A DNA stretch of 64,000 nt from Microbacterium keratanolyticum (lineage in GTDB: Bacteria > Actinomycetota > Actinomycetes > Actinomycetales > Microbacteriaceae), in assembly GCF_016907255.1 (NCBI RefSeq), contig NZ_JAFBBQ010000001.1, forward strand, positions 1,240,001-1,304,000, written 5' to 3'. Both the position numbers and the translations under genes were made by a program. Positions 9,262 to 16,795 of the stretch are shown in pieces. The first letter of the stretch is position 1, and every line of letters begins with the position of its first letter. Below the pieces are notes generated by a model, which worked only from the letters and a program-made list of their open reading frames with translations, was not told the DNA's origin and made no database searches.

Positions 9262-9473
9262 CCGTGCGCCGACGCGATGCGCGGCTCGGCGCACTCCACC
9301 GCCGGTCGCTGTGGCCGGCGCAGCGCCCGCAGCATCCGCCGCAGGCCGCCCGCGGGCCGAGCGACGATCTGACCGCGGTGCTCGCGGACGAATCGGACCC
9401 GCTCGACATCGCGATCGCGCTGCGCCATGTCGAGCACGACGACCCGGTGAACGAGGTCTGGATGCATGTACAT
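9258..9473 (-). CDS. Small conserved-type protein coupled to the LAL regulator
   Basis: A 71-residue Arg-rich protein starting MYMHPDLVHRVV, with VRFVREHRGQIVARP in the middle. No signal peptide or membrane segment is seen. CAGGGAG precedes the ATG at proper spacing. The stop TGA overlaps the LAL start ATG (ATGA), so the two are translationally coupled. Short proteins of this style, beginning with a His-Pro-Asp segment and carrying a basic RLAR-like helix, recur upstream of regulators in Actinobacteria. No function is known to me. Confidence 0.7.
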   Translation of the reverse strand: MYMHPDLVHRVVVLDMAQRDRDVERVRFVREHRGQIVARPAGGLRRMLRALRRPQRPAVECAEPRIASAHG

Positions 9474-9586
9474 GATGACTCCCTGGTGGATTCGTGGTGA
9501 TTCCACACTCCGCGCTAAGGCCCCCACCGCACATCCGCAAGGTGCCCTATTTCTCCTCCGCTCCTCCTTAGATCCGCGCCCTCGCC

Positions 9587-9592
9587 TAGAGT
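9587..9592 (+). promoter_or_regulatory. -10 element of a probable leaderless promoter (HNH gene)
   Basis: TAGAGT ends 6 nt before the ATG of the HNH protein, with no Shine-Dalgarno sequence between them. Confidence 0.55.
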
Positions 9593-9598
9593 GACCCC

Positions 9599-10006
9599 AT
9601 GCCCGCAAGCAACACCCGCCGCGCCCGCCTGAATCGCAAGCGGGCTCGTCGGGTCGCCGCGGCCGACAACGACCTCACCTCCCTCGAGTGGGAGCAGCTG
9701 CGCGATGCCTGGGGCGGGTGCGCGTACTGCGGAGCATCCGGCGTCCCGCTGCAGCGCGACTGCGTGCAGCCCATCTCCCGCGGCGGGCGGTACACGATCG
9801 CCAACGTCGTGCCGGCCTGTGCATCGTGCAATGCCAGCAAGTCGAACGGCGAGGTCACGACGTGGATGCGTCGGAAGAAGCTCGACGAACGGACGTTCCT
9901 GTTGCGCATGCGCGCGGTGCACGACGAACTTCTGGCCGTCGCGAACGACCGCCAGAAGGCGGATGCGGCCTCCGGTACGCTTGCCAGCACCGAGCCGTCC
10001 GCCTGA
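9599..10006 (+). CDS. HNH endonuclease family protein
   Basis: A 135-residue protein with an HNH nuclease core and two zinc-binding pairs: CAYC near residue 41, and CASC near residue 79 within NVVPACASCNASKSNG, the typical second half of the motif. The usual first His of HNH is replaced here (CVQPISRGGRYTIANV has Gln before the Pro). Nuclease activity is therefore uncertain although the fold is clear. The N-terminus is strongly basic. It probably has a leaderless start. Its stop abuts the stop of the convergent DUF998 gene with no gap. Many such stand-alone HNH proteins in Actinobacteria have no known role. Confidence 0.85.
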   Translation: MPASNTRRARLNRKRARRVAAADNDLTSLEWEQLRDAWGGCAYCGASGVPLQRDCVQPISRGGRYTIANVVPACASCNASKSNGEVTTWMRRKKLDERTFLLRMRAVHDELLAVANDRQKADAASGTLASTEPSA

Positions 10007-11062
10007 TCAGCCCCGCAGCAGCGACCTGCGCGACGACGGACGCGATTCGTCGGGCGCCAGGATCGACAGCGAGCGAACGAGGGTGGTGAGCCAGAGCATC
10101 CCGAGTCCGACCACGATCACCTCGAGAACCGTCGTCGTGAGCACATGCCAGACGGAGGAGAGCGCGACCGTGACGACGATGAGCACCACGACGGCGGCTG
10201 TCGTGATCTGCAGTGCCCGCGGTGGTCCGGGCATCGCGAGCGTGGTCACGACGGCGGATGCGGTGAAGAGGACCAGCGTCGCGATCGCCGCCGCGTCATG
10301 CAGCGCGACGATCTCGTTCAGGGGGAAGAATCCCACGGCGCCGAGCGCGACGCCGGTGGCGACCCAGAGTGCGACGACCCAGGCGATGCGGGGCAGCGAT
10401 TCGTCTCCGCGCAGACGGTGCAGGTCACGGCCGATGTAGGTGCCCACGGTCGCGACGAGGAGTCCACCCACGATGACCGTGCCGTTGAACGCCCACGCGT
10501 CGCCGCCGATGCCCAGCTGTGAGAAGTTGAGTCGCCACCAGAACGGATCGGCCGCCGTGATCATCGCGAACAGCGTGCCGATCACGAGGTACGTCGACAG
10601 CATTCGGGCGAGGTCGCGCGTCTGCAGGCCGACGCCGGCGGTGAACGCGAAGCGCCCGCCGAGCGCGCTTGCGACGGCGGCGAGGATCGCGCCGCCGATC
10701 ATCGGCAGTTCGAGGCCGTGCAGCCCGACCGCCAGGATCTCCACCCCCAGCAGCACACCGAGGCCTGTCACTCCTGCATAGGCGATCGTGAGCGCGATCG
10801 CAGAGAGATCGGAGATCGCGGTCTGCCACCACGGCATCTCTCGCGTCTCGCCGCTGCGGTGCAGGAACGTGCTCACGACGAAGCTCGCTGCCGCAATGGC
10901 ACCCGCGACGAGCGCGACGGGGAAACCCACTCCACCTGGCCCGGTCAGCGGGCGCGGAGCCCCCTGCATGACCAGCAGTCCTGCGCCGAGGCCGAGCAGA
11001 AAGCAGACCACGCTCGCCCAGGTGGCACGGCTCTCTGCACGGAGCGGATCGACGTTCTGCAT
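10007..11062 (-). CDS. DUF998-family integral membrane protein
   Basis: A 351-residue polytopic membrane protein with about nine or ten hydrophobic segments. Features match the DUF998 family: an early FPVALVAGAIAAASFVVSTFL-type helix, then GDAWAFNGTVIVGG between helices, and VGFFPLNE before the later helices. The function of the family is unknown. A short basic tail (RPSSRRSLLRG) ends the protein. The ATG at 11062 is chosen because it directly precedes the first helix. It is divergent from the FUSC-family gene. Confidence 0.8.
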   Translation of the reverse strand: MQNVDPLRAESRATWASVVCFLLGLGAGLLVMQGAPRPLTGPGGVGFPVALVAGAIAAASFVVSTFLHRSGETREMPWWQTAISDLSAIALTIAYAGVTGLGVLLGVEILAVGLHGLELPMIGGAILAAVASALGGRFAFTAGVGLQTRDLARMLSTYLVIGTLFAMITAADPFWWRLNFSQLGIGGDAWAFNGTVIVGGLLVATVGTYIGRDLHRLRGDESLPRIAWVVALWVATGVALGAVGFFPLNEIVALHDAAAIATLVLFTASAVVTTLAMPGPPRALQITTAAVVVLIVVTVALSSVWHVLTTTVLEVIVVGLGMLWLTTLVRSLSILAPDESRPSSRRSLLRG

Positions 11063-11113
11063 GCGTCCATGCAAGCACGAGCAACCGACGTCGGTGTGCC
11101 ACAAGCGAGCGAG

Positions 11114-11119
11114 TAGCGT
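11114..11119 (+). promoter_or_regulatory. -10 element of a probable leaderless promoter (FUSC gene)
   Basis: TAGCGT ends 7 nt before the ATG at 11127; there is no Shine-Dalgarno sequence. Confidence 0.55.
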
Positions 11120-11126
11120 TGTCGGC

Positions 11127-12164
11127 ATGCGAATGACGGCTGCGGTGCGGGCGGCGAAACGGGCGCCACTGCTGCAGATGGTGAAGTCGGTGGTCGCGAC
11201 CATCACGGCGTGGATCCTCGCGGGCCTCGTCGTGCCAGGGCAGCTGCCGGTGTTCGCCGCGATCGCCGCCCTTCTGGTCGTGCAGCCGAGCGTGAACCAG
11301 TCGCTGTCGAAGGCGATCGAGCGCAGCATCGGAGTCATCGTCGGCGTCGTGATCGCCACGCTCCTGACACTGCTGCTCGGCATGCACAGCTGGATCGTGC
11401 TGCTCGCGATCCTCGTCGCCCTCACGATCGCCTGGGCGTTCAAAGCCACCGCTGGCACCTCCAATCAGGTCGCGATCTCAGCGATGCTCGTGCTCGCGCT
11501 CGGCGCCTCAAGCCCGGACTACGCGTTCGCCCGCATCATCGAGACGCTCATCGGCGCCGCAATCGGACTCATCATCAACGTGCTGATCGTGCCCCCGGTT
11601 CTCGTCGCGCCGGCCCGCCGCGACATCGGGCTGCTCGGCGTCGAGCTCGCGGCGACACTTGACCGCCTCGCCGACGCTCTTCCGAAGACGAACTCGCCGG
11701 CGCGAGTGCTGGAGATCCTCTTGCAGGCACGGCTGCTGCGTCCGATGAGAGATGCCGCCGAGGCATCCCTCATCGCGGGCGAGGAATCGCTGGCACTGAA
11801 TCCGCGCGGCGGGGCGCACCGCGTCGAGCTCGCCCAGCTGCGCACCCTTCTCGACACCCTGACACCGGTGGTCACTCAGGCCATCGGGATGACACGCGCC
11901 TACGTCGATCACTACGACGACACGATCAGCGACGAACCTGCGGCGCGCGCCATCGCCGAGCAGCTGCATCGCGCCGGGCATGACGTCCGCCTCGCGGTGC
12001 AGGTCGCGGAGGCATCCCCCGAGCCCGAGGCGTTCACCTCTGCGGTCCCTGCACTGACCGCCCCGCTCGCCGTGGTCGCGCCCTCCTCCGACCACTGGAT
12101 TCTCATCGGTTCACTTCTGGAGGACCTGCGCCGCATGCGCGCGACCCTCGTCGGCGAGGTCTGA
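11127..12164 (+). CDS. FUSC / aromatic acid exporter family protein
   Basis: A 345-residue membrane protein. The first half holds about six hydrophobic segments, with FAAIAALLVVQPSVNQSL and a GVIVGVVIATLLTLLL helix typical of the FUSC/ArAE transporter family. The second half is a soluble helical domain. Members are implicated in efflux of aromatic acids or in an uncharacterised membrane function. No specific substrate is indicated by the neighbours. The start is chosen by the family N-terminus and the promoter position. Confidence 0.85.
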   Translation: MRMTAAVRAAKRAPLLQMVKSVVATITAWILAGLVVPGQLPVFAAIAALLVVQPSVNQSLSKAIERSIGVIVGVVIATLLTLLLGMHSWIVLLAILVALTIAWAFKATAGTSNQVAISAMLVLALGASSPDYAFARIIETLIGAAIGLIINVLIVPPVLVAPARRDIGLLGVELAATLDRLADALPKTNSPARVLEILLQARLLRPMRDAAEASLIAGEESLALNPRGGAHRVELAQLRTLLDTLTPVVTQAIGMTRAYVDHYDDTISDEPAARAIAEQLHRAGHDVRLAVQVAEASPEPEAFTSAVPALTAPLAVVAPSSDHWILIGSLLEDLRRMRATLVGEV

Positions 12165-12192
12165 GGGGCATCCCGCGCCGCACCAGACGGCC

Positions 12193-12198
12193 TACCCT
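12193..12198 (+). promoter_or_regulatory. -10 element of a probable leaderless promoter (yjdM)
   Basis: TACCCT ends 6 nt before the ATG. The GGAGG between them is only one base from the start codon and so too close to serve as a ribosome binding site. Confidence 0.5.
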
Positions 12199-12204
12199 GG
12201 AGGC

Positions 12205-12555
12205 ATGGCCGAATCTCTTCCCCTGTGCCCGGAGTGCGACAGCGAGCACGCCTACGAGATGGGCGCGCTGTTGGTCTGCCCGATGTGCGGGCACGAGTGG
12301 TCGCTCGAGTCCGACAGCGACGATGCCTCCGCGTCCGAGACGGTGGTGCGGGATGCCGTCGGCAACCCCCTCGCCGACGGCGACACCGTCACGCTCGTGA
12401 CGAGCCTCAAGGTCAAGGGCTCACTGAGCATCAAAGCGGGCACGAAGGTGCGCGGCATCCGCCTGATCGATCCGGTGAACGGTCACGACATCGACTGCAA
12501 GATCGACGGCTTCGGCGCCATGCTGCTGAAGTCCAGCGTCGTCAAGAAGGCCTGA
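12205..12555 (+). CDS. yjdM: YjdM/PhnA-family zinc-ribbon protein
   Basis: A 116-residue protein matching YjdM (formerly PhnA) over its full length. The N-terminal zinc ribbon has CPEC (residues 8-11) and CPMC (27-30). The C-terminal domain carries the family signature NPLADGDTVTLVTSLKVKG and ends with DIDCKIDGFGAMLLKS. The name PhnA came from the phosphonate operon, but the protein is not phosphonoacetate hydrolase and its biological role is unclear. The next gene starts 2 nt downstream, so they form an operon. Confidence 0.93.
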   Translation: MAESLPLCPECDSEHAYEMGALLVCPMCGHEWSLESDSDDASASETVVRDAVGNPLADGDTVTLVTSLKVKGSLSIKAGTKVRGIRLIDPVNGHDIDCKIDGFGAMLLKSSVVKKA

Positions 12556-12557
12556 CC

Positions 12558-13226
12558 ATGCCCGGCTTCACCATTCCGGAGGCGCTGGCAGAACTCGCCG
12601 CTCTCGAAGACCCGAAGATGCGGGCCGCGAACGAGAAGCGCGGCGACGACCACGGCATGAACCTCAGCCGACTGCGGGCGCTCGCGAAGCGCATCAAGAC
12701 CGATCATGACCTCGCACGCGAACTGTGGGCGACGGGCGAGACTCCTGCGCGCCTGCTCGCGCTGCTGATCTGCACGCCCCGTGCCTTCACCGCAGACGAG
12801 CTCGATGCGATGCTGCGCGAGACCGACGTCCCGAAGGTCAACGACTGGTTCGTCAACTACATCGCGAAGAAGACGCCGCTCGCGGAAGAGATGCGCGTCC
12901 GCTGGTTCGACGACGCCGATCCGACCGTCGCCGCTGCCGCCTGGTCCCTCACCTCCATGCGTGTGGCGAAATCACCCGAGGGCCTCGACCTCGCGCACCT
13001 GCTCGACCTCATCGAGCGCGACATGAAGACGGCTCCCCCGCGCCTGCAGTGGGCGATGAACGAGACGCTCGCACAGATCGGCATCTTCCACCCGTCGCTC
13101 CGCGAACGCGCGCTGTCGATCGGCAACAGCCTGCAGGTGCTCGCCGACTATCCGACCTCACCCGGTTGCACATCGCCGTTCGCGCCGATCTGGATCAACG
13201 AGATCGTCCGCCGCAACGAGGGCTGA
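12558..13226 (+). CDS. DNA alkylation repair (AlkD-like HEAT-fold) protein
   Basis: A 222-residue helical protein with the look of the AlkC/AlkD HEAT-repeat family: an early NEKRGDDHGMNLSRLRALAK segment and repeated helical pairs with W residues (LARELWAT, AAWSLTSMRV). AlkD-type proteins are alkylpurine DNA glycosylases, but many actinobacterial relatives are untested, so catalysis is not claimed. It follows yjdM by 2 nt. Its 3' end converges with the GGDEF gene, with 3 nt between them. Confidence 0.75.
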   Translation: MPGFTIPEALAELAALEDPKMRAANEKRGDDHGMNLSRLRALAKRIKTDHDLARELWATGETPARLLALLICTPRAFTADELDAMLRETDVPKVNDWFVNYIAKKTPLAEEMRVRWFDDADPTVAAAAWSLTSMRVAKSPEGLDLAHLLDLIERDMKTAPPRLQWAMNETLAQIGIFHPSLRERALSIGNSLQVLADYPTSPGCTSPFAPIWINEIVRRNEG

Positions 13227-13229
13227 CGC

Positions 13230-14237
13230 TCAGCGGTTGCGCTTCTGCTCGTACATCGCCTCGTCGGCCCGACGGACCGCGTCGTCGATCGTCTCGCCGG
13301 AGGCGAACTCGGCCACACCCCAGGACCAGGGGTGGATCGCGAGGTCGCGCATCCGCTGCAGCAGGCGCGTGGCGTCGGTCGCCGTCGTCTCTGGCAGCAG
13401 CATGACGAACTCGTCGCCGCCCATGCGTCCCAGCATGTCGTGCGGCCGCGACAGGGAGATCCACTGCGCGACCAGGCTCTTGAGCACGTCGTCGCCGGCC
13501 GCGTGTCCCTCGCCATCGTTGAGGGACTTGAAATGGTCGAGGTCGAGAACGGCGATCGCCAGCGGATGCGTGCTCCGCTGGGCACGACGGATCTCGCGCG
13601 CGGCCTGCTCGAAGAAGCCGCGACGGTTGAGTGCGCCGGTGAGAGAATCCGTATTGATCTGCAGCATCATCCGGTGCCGGACGAAGAGCCCCATCTCGAG
13701 GCACAGCCAGGCGAAGAGGGCCAGACCGAGCACGTTGATGGGTCCGAGCATTCCGCCGGGCTGACCGAACGGGCCGAGCAGGATCGCCAGACACACGGCG
13801 CCCACGATGATCGCGACGGTCACCCGCGCGAAGCGCGCACCGTAGAACCAGGCGCAGTACATCGCCATGATCGGCAGCTGCTGCAGGCTTGCGATCGTGT
13901 TCTGTCGTTCATCGGAGAAGCCGATGTAGTAGACCGACACCAAGGCGTGCGCGAGGATGACCAGGATTCCCACCCAGGCGGGAAAGCGCAGCCCCATCCA
14001 GAACACCTGCACGGCCACCAGAAGCGACGCGGCGAGCAGAGCCGCAGACAGCCAGTACTCGAAAACCGTGATGTCGTCCTCGAAGTGCTCGAAGACGAAG
14101 AGCACACCCATGAACAGCACGATCGTGGCGGTGACGATCGAGTATGTGGTGGTTCGCGCACGCAGACGCGTGAGCCAGGCGGAGCCCAGCCAGGAGAGTC
14201 CGGCGCTGTCTTCGACCTCGATCCGCTGGACGACCAC
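13230..14237 (-). CDS. Membrane-bound GGDEF diguanylate cyclase
   Basis: A 335-residue protein with about six N-terminal membrane helices followed by a GGDEF domain. The active-site motif is intact as GGDEF (residues 273-277). The product-inhibition I-site RxxD is present as RPHD, exactly five residues upstream (264-267). The domain's opening DSLTGALNRRGFF and DLDHFKSLNDGEGHAAGD are also canonical. It should make c-di-GMP from two GTP at the inner membrane with feedback inhibition. The start is GTG, supported by GGAGG 7 nt upstream; longer in-frame starts lack this. It is divergent from an EAL-domain gene. Confidence 0.93.
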   Translation of the reverse strand: MVVQRIEVEDSAGLSWLGSAWLTRLRARTTTYSIVTATIVLFMGVLFVFEHFEDDITVFEYWLSAALLAASLLVAVQVFWMGLRFPAWVGILVILAHALVSVYYIGFSDERQNTIASLQQLPIMAMYCAWFYGARFARVTVAIIVGAVCLAILLGPFGQPGGMLGPINVLGLALFAWLCLEMGLFVRHRMMLQINTDSLTGALNRRGFFEQAAREIRRAQRSTHPLAIAVLDLDHFKSLNDGEGHAAGDDVLKSLVAQWISLSRPHDMLGRMGGDEFVMLLPETTATDATRLLQRMRDLAIHPWSWGVAEFASGETIDDAVRRADEAMYEQKRNR

Positions 14238-14331
14238 TTCGCCACCTCCCCTTTGCGTCAATGAACGACGGGCACCCCCATGCCCGACGCTCCCAGCGTA
14301 CTGGCCATCGTGGCGCCGAACCAATGAGCTA

Positions 14332-14337
14332 TACACT
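14332..14337 (+). promoter_or_regulatory. -10-like element before the EAL gene
   Basis: TACACT, overlapping TATACA two bases earlier, would place transcription start near 14344, about 20 nt before the proposed ATG. If correct, it excludes the upstream ATG at 14324 as the start. Confidence 0.4.
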
Positions 14338-14362
14338 TAGCCGTGATCGCTCGACGAGATGG

Positions 14363-15085
14363 ATGCCGATGACGCACATCGCTGAAGACGCCCGCGCTTT
14401 TTTCCAGCCGCTCGTCGACCTCCCCGCGAGCACTGTCGTGGGTTTCGAAGCACTGGCTCGCTTCGCTGACGGCACCCCGCCGCCCGAGCGGCTCGCGCAG
14501 GCGGAAGCGGCCGGTGTCCGTGACGAGCTGGAGATGGCGCTCATCGAGCTTGCTGTCCGCACATCCGTCACCCTCCCCGAAGACGCTTTCGTCACACTCA
14601 ATGCCTCGTCGTCGACGATGCTCGCCGAGGGTCTCGACGCGATCCTCGCCGGCACGACCCGCGCCTGGGGTCTTGAGCTGTACGAAGGTTCCGCTGTCGA
14701 AGAGAGCCGGGCGGTGCGCGAGCGGATCTCCTCGCTCGGCGCCTTCCTGCTGATCGACGACGCAGGAGCGGGGCTCGCCGACGAGAAGCGCATCGTCGAC
14801 CTGCGCCCCGACATCGTCAAGATCGACCGTCTGCTCTTCTGGGCGGCGCTCGAAGACGCGACAGAGCGCGAGCGGGTGGCATCCCTCAGCCGCGCAGCGA
14901 GCTCCGTCGGAGCCCGCGTGCTCGTCGAAGGCATCGAGACGGCCAAACAGGTGGATGCTGCGCGCGAACTGGGTGCCGTCCTCGGCCAGGGCTACTTCCT
15001 GGGCCGCCCCACGCCTCCGGAAGACATCCCCGCTGTGCTCGCCGAGCTACAGCGAACCATCGGGATAGATACTCCGGGTCTCTGA
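14363..15085 (+). CDS. EAL-domain c-di-GMP phosphodiesterase
   Basis: A stand-alone EAL domain of about 240 residues, predicted to hydrolyse c-di-GMP to pGpG. The EAL signature is at 29-31 (GFEALARF). Metal and catalytic residues look retained: N80, E105 or E108 (ELYE), D132-D133 (IDDAGAG), K153 (KIDR), E189 (VEGIET) and Q209 (GQGYFLGRP). Loop 6 is shortened relative to the usual DDFGTGYSSL form. In-frame ATGs lie at 14324, 14363 and 14369; 14363 is chosen because a -10-like box sits downstream of 14324. Its 3' end overlaps the convergent small membrane-protein gene by 39 nt. Confidence 0.9.
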   Translation: MPMTHIAEDARAFFQPLVDLPASTVVGFEALARFADGTPPPERLAQAEAAGVRDELEMALIELAVRTSVTLPEDAFVTLNASSSTMLAEGLDAILAGTTRAWGLELYEGSAVEESRAVRERISSLGAFLLIDDAGAGLADEKRIVDLRPDIVKIDRLLFWAALEDATERERVASLSRAASSVGARVLVEGIETAKQVDAARELGAVLGQGYFLGRPTPPEDIPAVLAELQRTIGIDTPGL

Positions 15086-15268
15086 CCGACGGCTGCGTCC
15101 CTTGTGCCCCGGGCGCTGCGGCAATGGCACGATCTTGATGACGCCGAGGATCACGTAGATCACGGTGTTGATCGCGACGAACGTCGCCAGCGTCGAGAAC
15201 CAGTCGCTCAGCAGGAACGACTCGGGCAGCAGCAGCCCCGCGGGAACCGCACTCAACAGACTCATCAT
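15047..15268 (-). CDS. Small single-pass membrane protein coupled to the GT2 glycosyltransferase
   Basis: A 73-residue protein starting MMSLLSAVPAGLLLP, with a hydrophobic first segment, a clear membrane helix (FVAINTVIYVILGVIKIVPL) and a strongly basic tail (GHKGRSRRSETRS). GGAGGTGG precedes the ATG. The start codon overlaps the GT2 stop (ATGA), so it is coupled to that gene. It may be an accessory subunit of the polysaccharide synthase, analogous to the small membrane subunits of other GT2 synthases. That role is inferred; I recognise no family. Confidence 0.72.
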   Translation of the reverse strand: MMSLLSAVPAGLLLPESFLLSDWFSTLATFVAINTVIYVILGVIKIVPLPQRPGHKGRSRRSETRSIYPDGSL

Positions 15269-16707
15269 CGGGCCACCTCCGCCTTCGTCCCGGCTTTCGC
15301 CCCGTGGTCCACATGCTTCCAGGTCGCACTGCGACCGAAGGCGATCTCGAACACTCCCTTGAGGAATGCCAGGTTCAGGAAGCAGTCGTAGACGAGCTCG
15401 GGGAAGACCAGCACCGCCACGAGGCGTGCGCGCCATCCGCCCCGCCAGACCGTGATCACCCGCTCGACCGCGAACACGGCACCGATTCCCAGCCAGAACG
15501 GGAACCAGATCCAGGTGTCCATCGCGACGAGCATCAACCCGAACAGCAGAAAGTACGCGAACAGCGCGATCACGCCGTAGCCGATGCTGATCTGCTGAGC
15601 CCAGTACCGCAGGGTCTGGGGCGTGATCCCGTAGGCGCCCAGATTCTCCAGCGCTCCGCGCTGCCAGCGCAGGCGCTGCGCCCACAGCATCCGCCAACTC
15701 GGCATGAGCTCGGTGACGACCGTGCACTCCATGGGCGAGACCGTGAGTCCGCCGAGCGACTTGATCGCGATCGTCAACTCGTTGTCTTCTGTCAGCGCCG
15801 CCGTGTCGTAGACCTCACCCGTCGTGCCAGGGATGAGCGTGCCCCGTGCGTCCGCGATCGCGCGGAGCGCCGCAGAACGGAAGATCGACGCCGTGCCCGT
15901 GAGCACGAACACGCGACCGCGGCGCCGCTTGATCTCACGCATGTAGCGGAAGTACTCGTTGCGCTGGAACTGACCGAGCAGGCCGTGCCCGTCCTCGCCC
16001 TCGAAGAGCCCACCGACGGCCATGAGCGCGCGATCCCCGGTGAACCGCTGCGCAGCGACCTCGAGGAACTCGTCCCCGATCTGGCTGTCCGCATCCATGA
16101 TCATGACGGTGTCGTTGTCGCCGAGCGTGGGAAGCAGGTCGCGCAGCGCCTGGTTGAGCGCGCCGCCCTTCTTGTGCGTGTTGCCGACGGTCTCGAAGAC
16201 GTCCGCGCCATGCGCGCGGGCGACATCGACGGTGCCGTCTGTGCAGTTGTCGGCGACGACGAGCACGCGCGACGGCGGGCGCGACTGCCGCTGCAGGGAC
16301 GTCAGGGTGTGCCCGATGGATGCCTCTTCGTTGTGCGCAGGGATCAGGACCGTCACGGTGACTTCGCCCGCGAACTTACCCCGGGTGCGTTCCATGACCA
16401 CGCGGGGCGCCAGCGGCAGGTTGACTCTCTCAGAGCCGGCACGGCGGTAGCGGTTGGCCACGACCCGTTCGCTGACCACCACGAAGACGACCATGATGAG
16501 GGCAAGGGTCAGGGCGATCCCGAGCACCCAGAGGTTGGGAAGCTCGGAGTTGTAGTAGACGGTCCAGATTCCGCCCAGGGTGAGTTGTCCGTAGTCCCAG
16601 AGCGTCGGCGGGTGCGTGATCGCGACGCCCCACCACAGCAGTCCCGCCGCGGCGAGCACCACGACGATCACGATCAGTCCGACACCGCGTTGAAAGAACT
16701 TGTTCAC
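15265..16707 (-). CDS. Processive family 2 glycosyltransferase (polysaccharide synthase type)
   Basis: A 480-residue membrane glycosyltransferase. Two N-terminal membrane helices (about 8-30 and 60-80) precede a GT-A domain with the synthase motifs: DN (153-154), the metal-binding DAD (205-207), TED with the catalytic Asp (306-308) and QRLRW, the QxxRW motif (344-348). Several C-terminal membrane helices follow. This is the architecture of cellulose, hyaluronan and PgaC-type synthases. There is no PilZ domain. The start is GTG, with GGAG 6 nt upstream. It lies beside c-di-GMP synthesis and hydrolysis genes, suggesting c-di-GMP-linked exopolysaccharide. The sugar cannot be assigned. Confidence 0.92.
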   Translation of the reverse strand: MNKFFQRGVGLIVIVVVLAAAGLLWWGVAITHPPTLWDYGQLTLGGIWTVYYNSELPNLWVLGIALTLALIMVVFVVVSERVVANRYRRAGSERVNLPLAPRVVMERTRGKFAGEVTVTVLIPAHNEEASIGHTLTSLQRQSRPPSRVLVVADNCTDGTVDVARAHGADVFETVGNTHKKGGALNQALRDLLPTLGDNDTVMIMDADSQIGDEFLEVAAQRFTGDRALMAVGGLFEGEDGHGLLGQFQRNEYFRYMREIKRRRGRVFVLTGTASIFRSAALRAIADARGTLIPGTTGEVYDTAALTEDNELTIAIKSLGGLTVSPMECTVVTELMPSWRMLWAQRLRWQRGALENLGAYGITPQTLRYWAQQISIGYGVIALFAYFLLFGLMLVAMDTWIWFPFWLGIGAVFAVERVITVWRGGWRARLVAVLVFPELVYDCFLNLAFLKGVFEIAFGRSATWKHVDHGAKAGTKAEVAR

Positions 16708-16795
16708 GCCCAGCTCCGCCCCTCGTCGAAGAACTGTCCTTTGAGGGAGGTTACCGAAATCCCGGCATACGTGGGACTGCAAAAATGCAGAGGCG

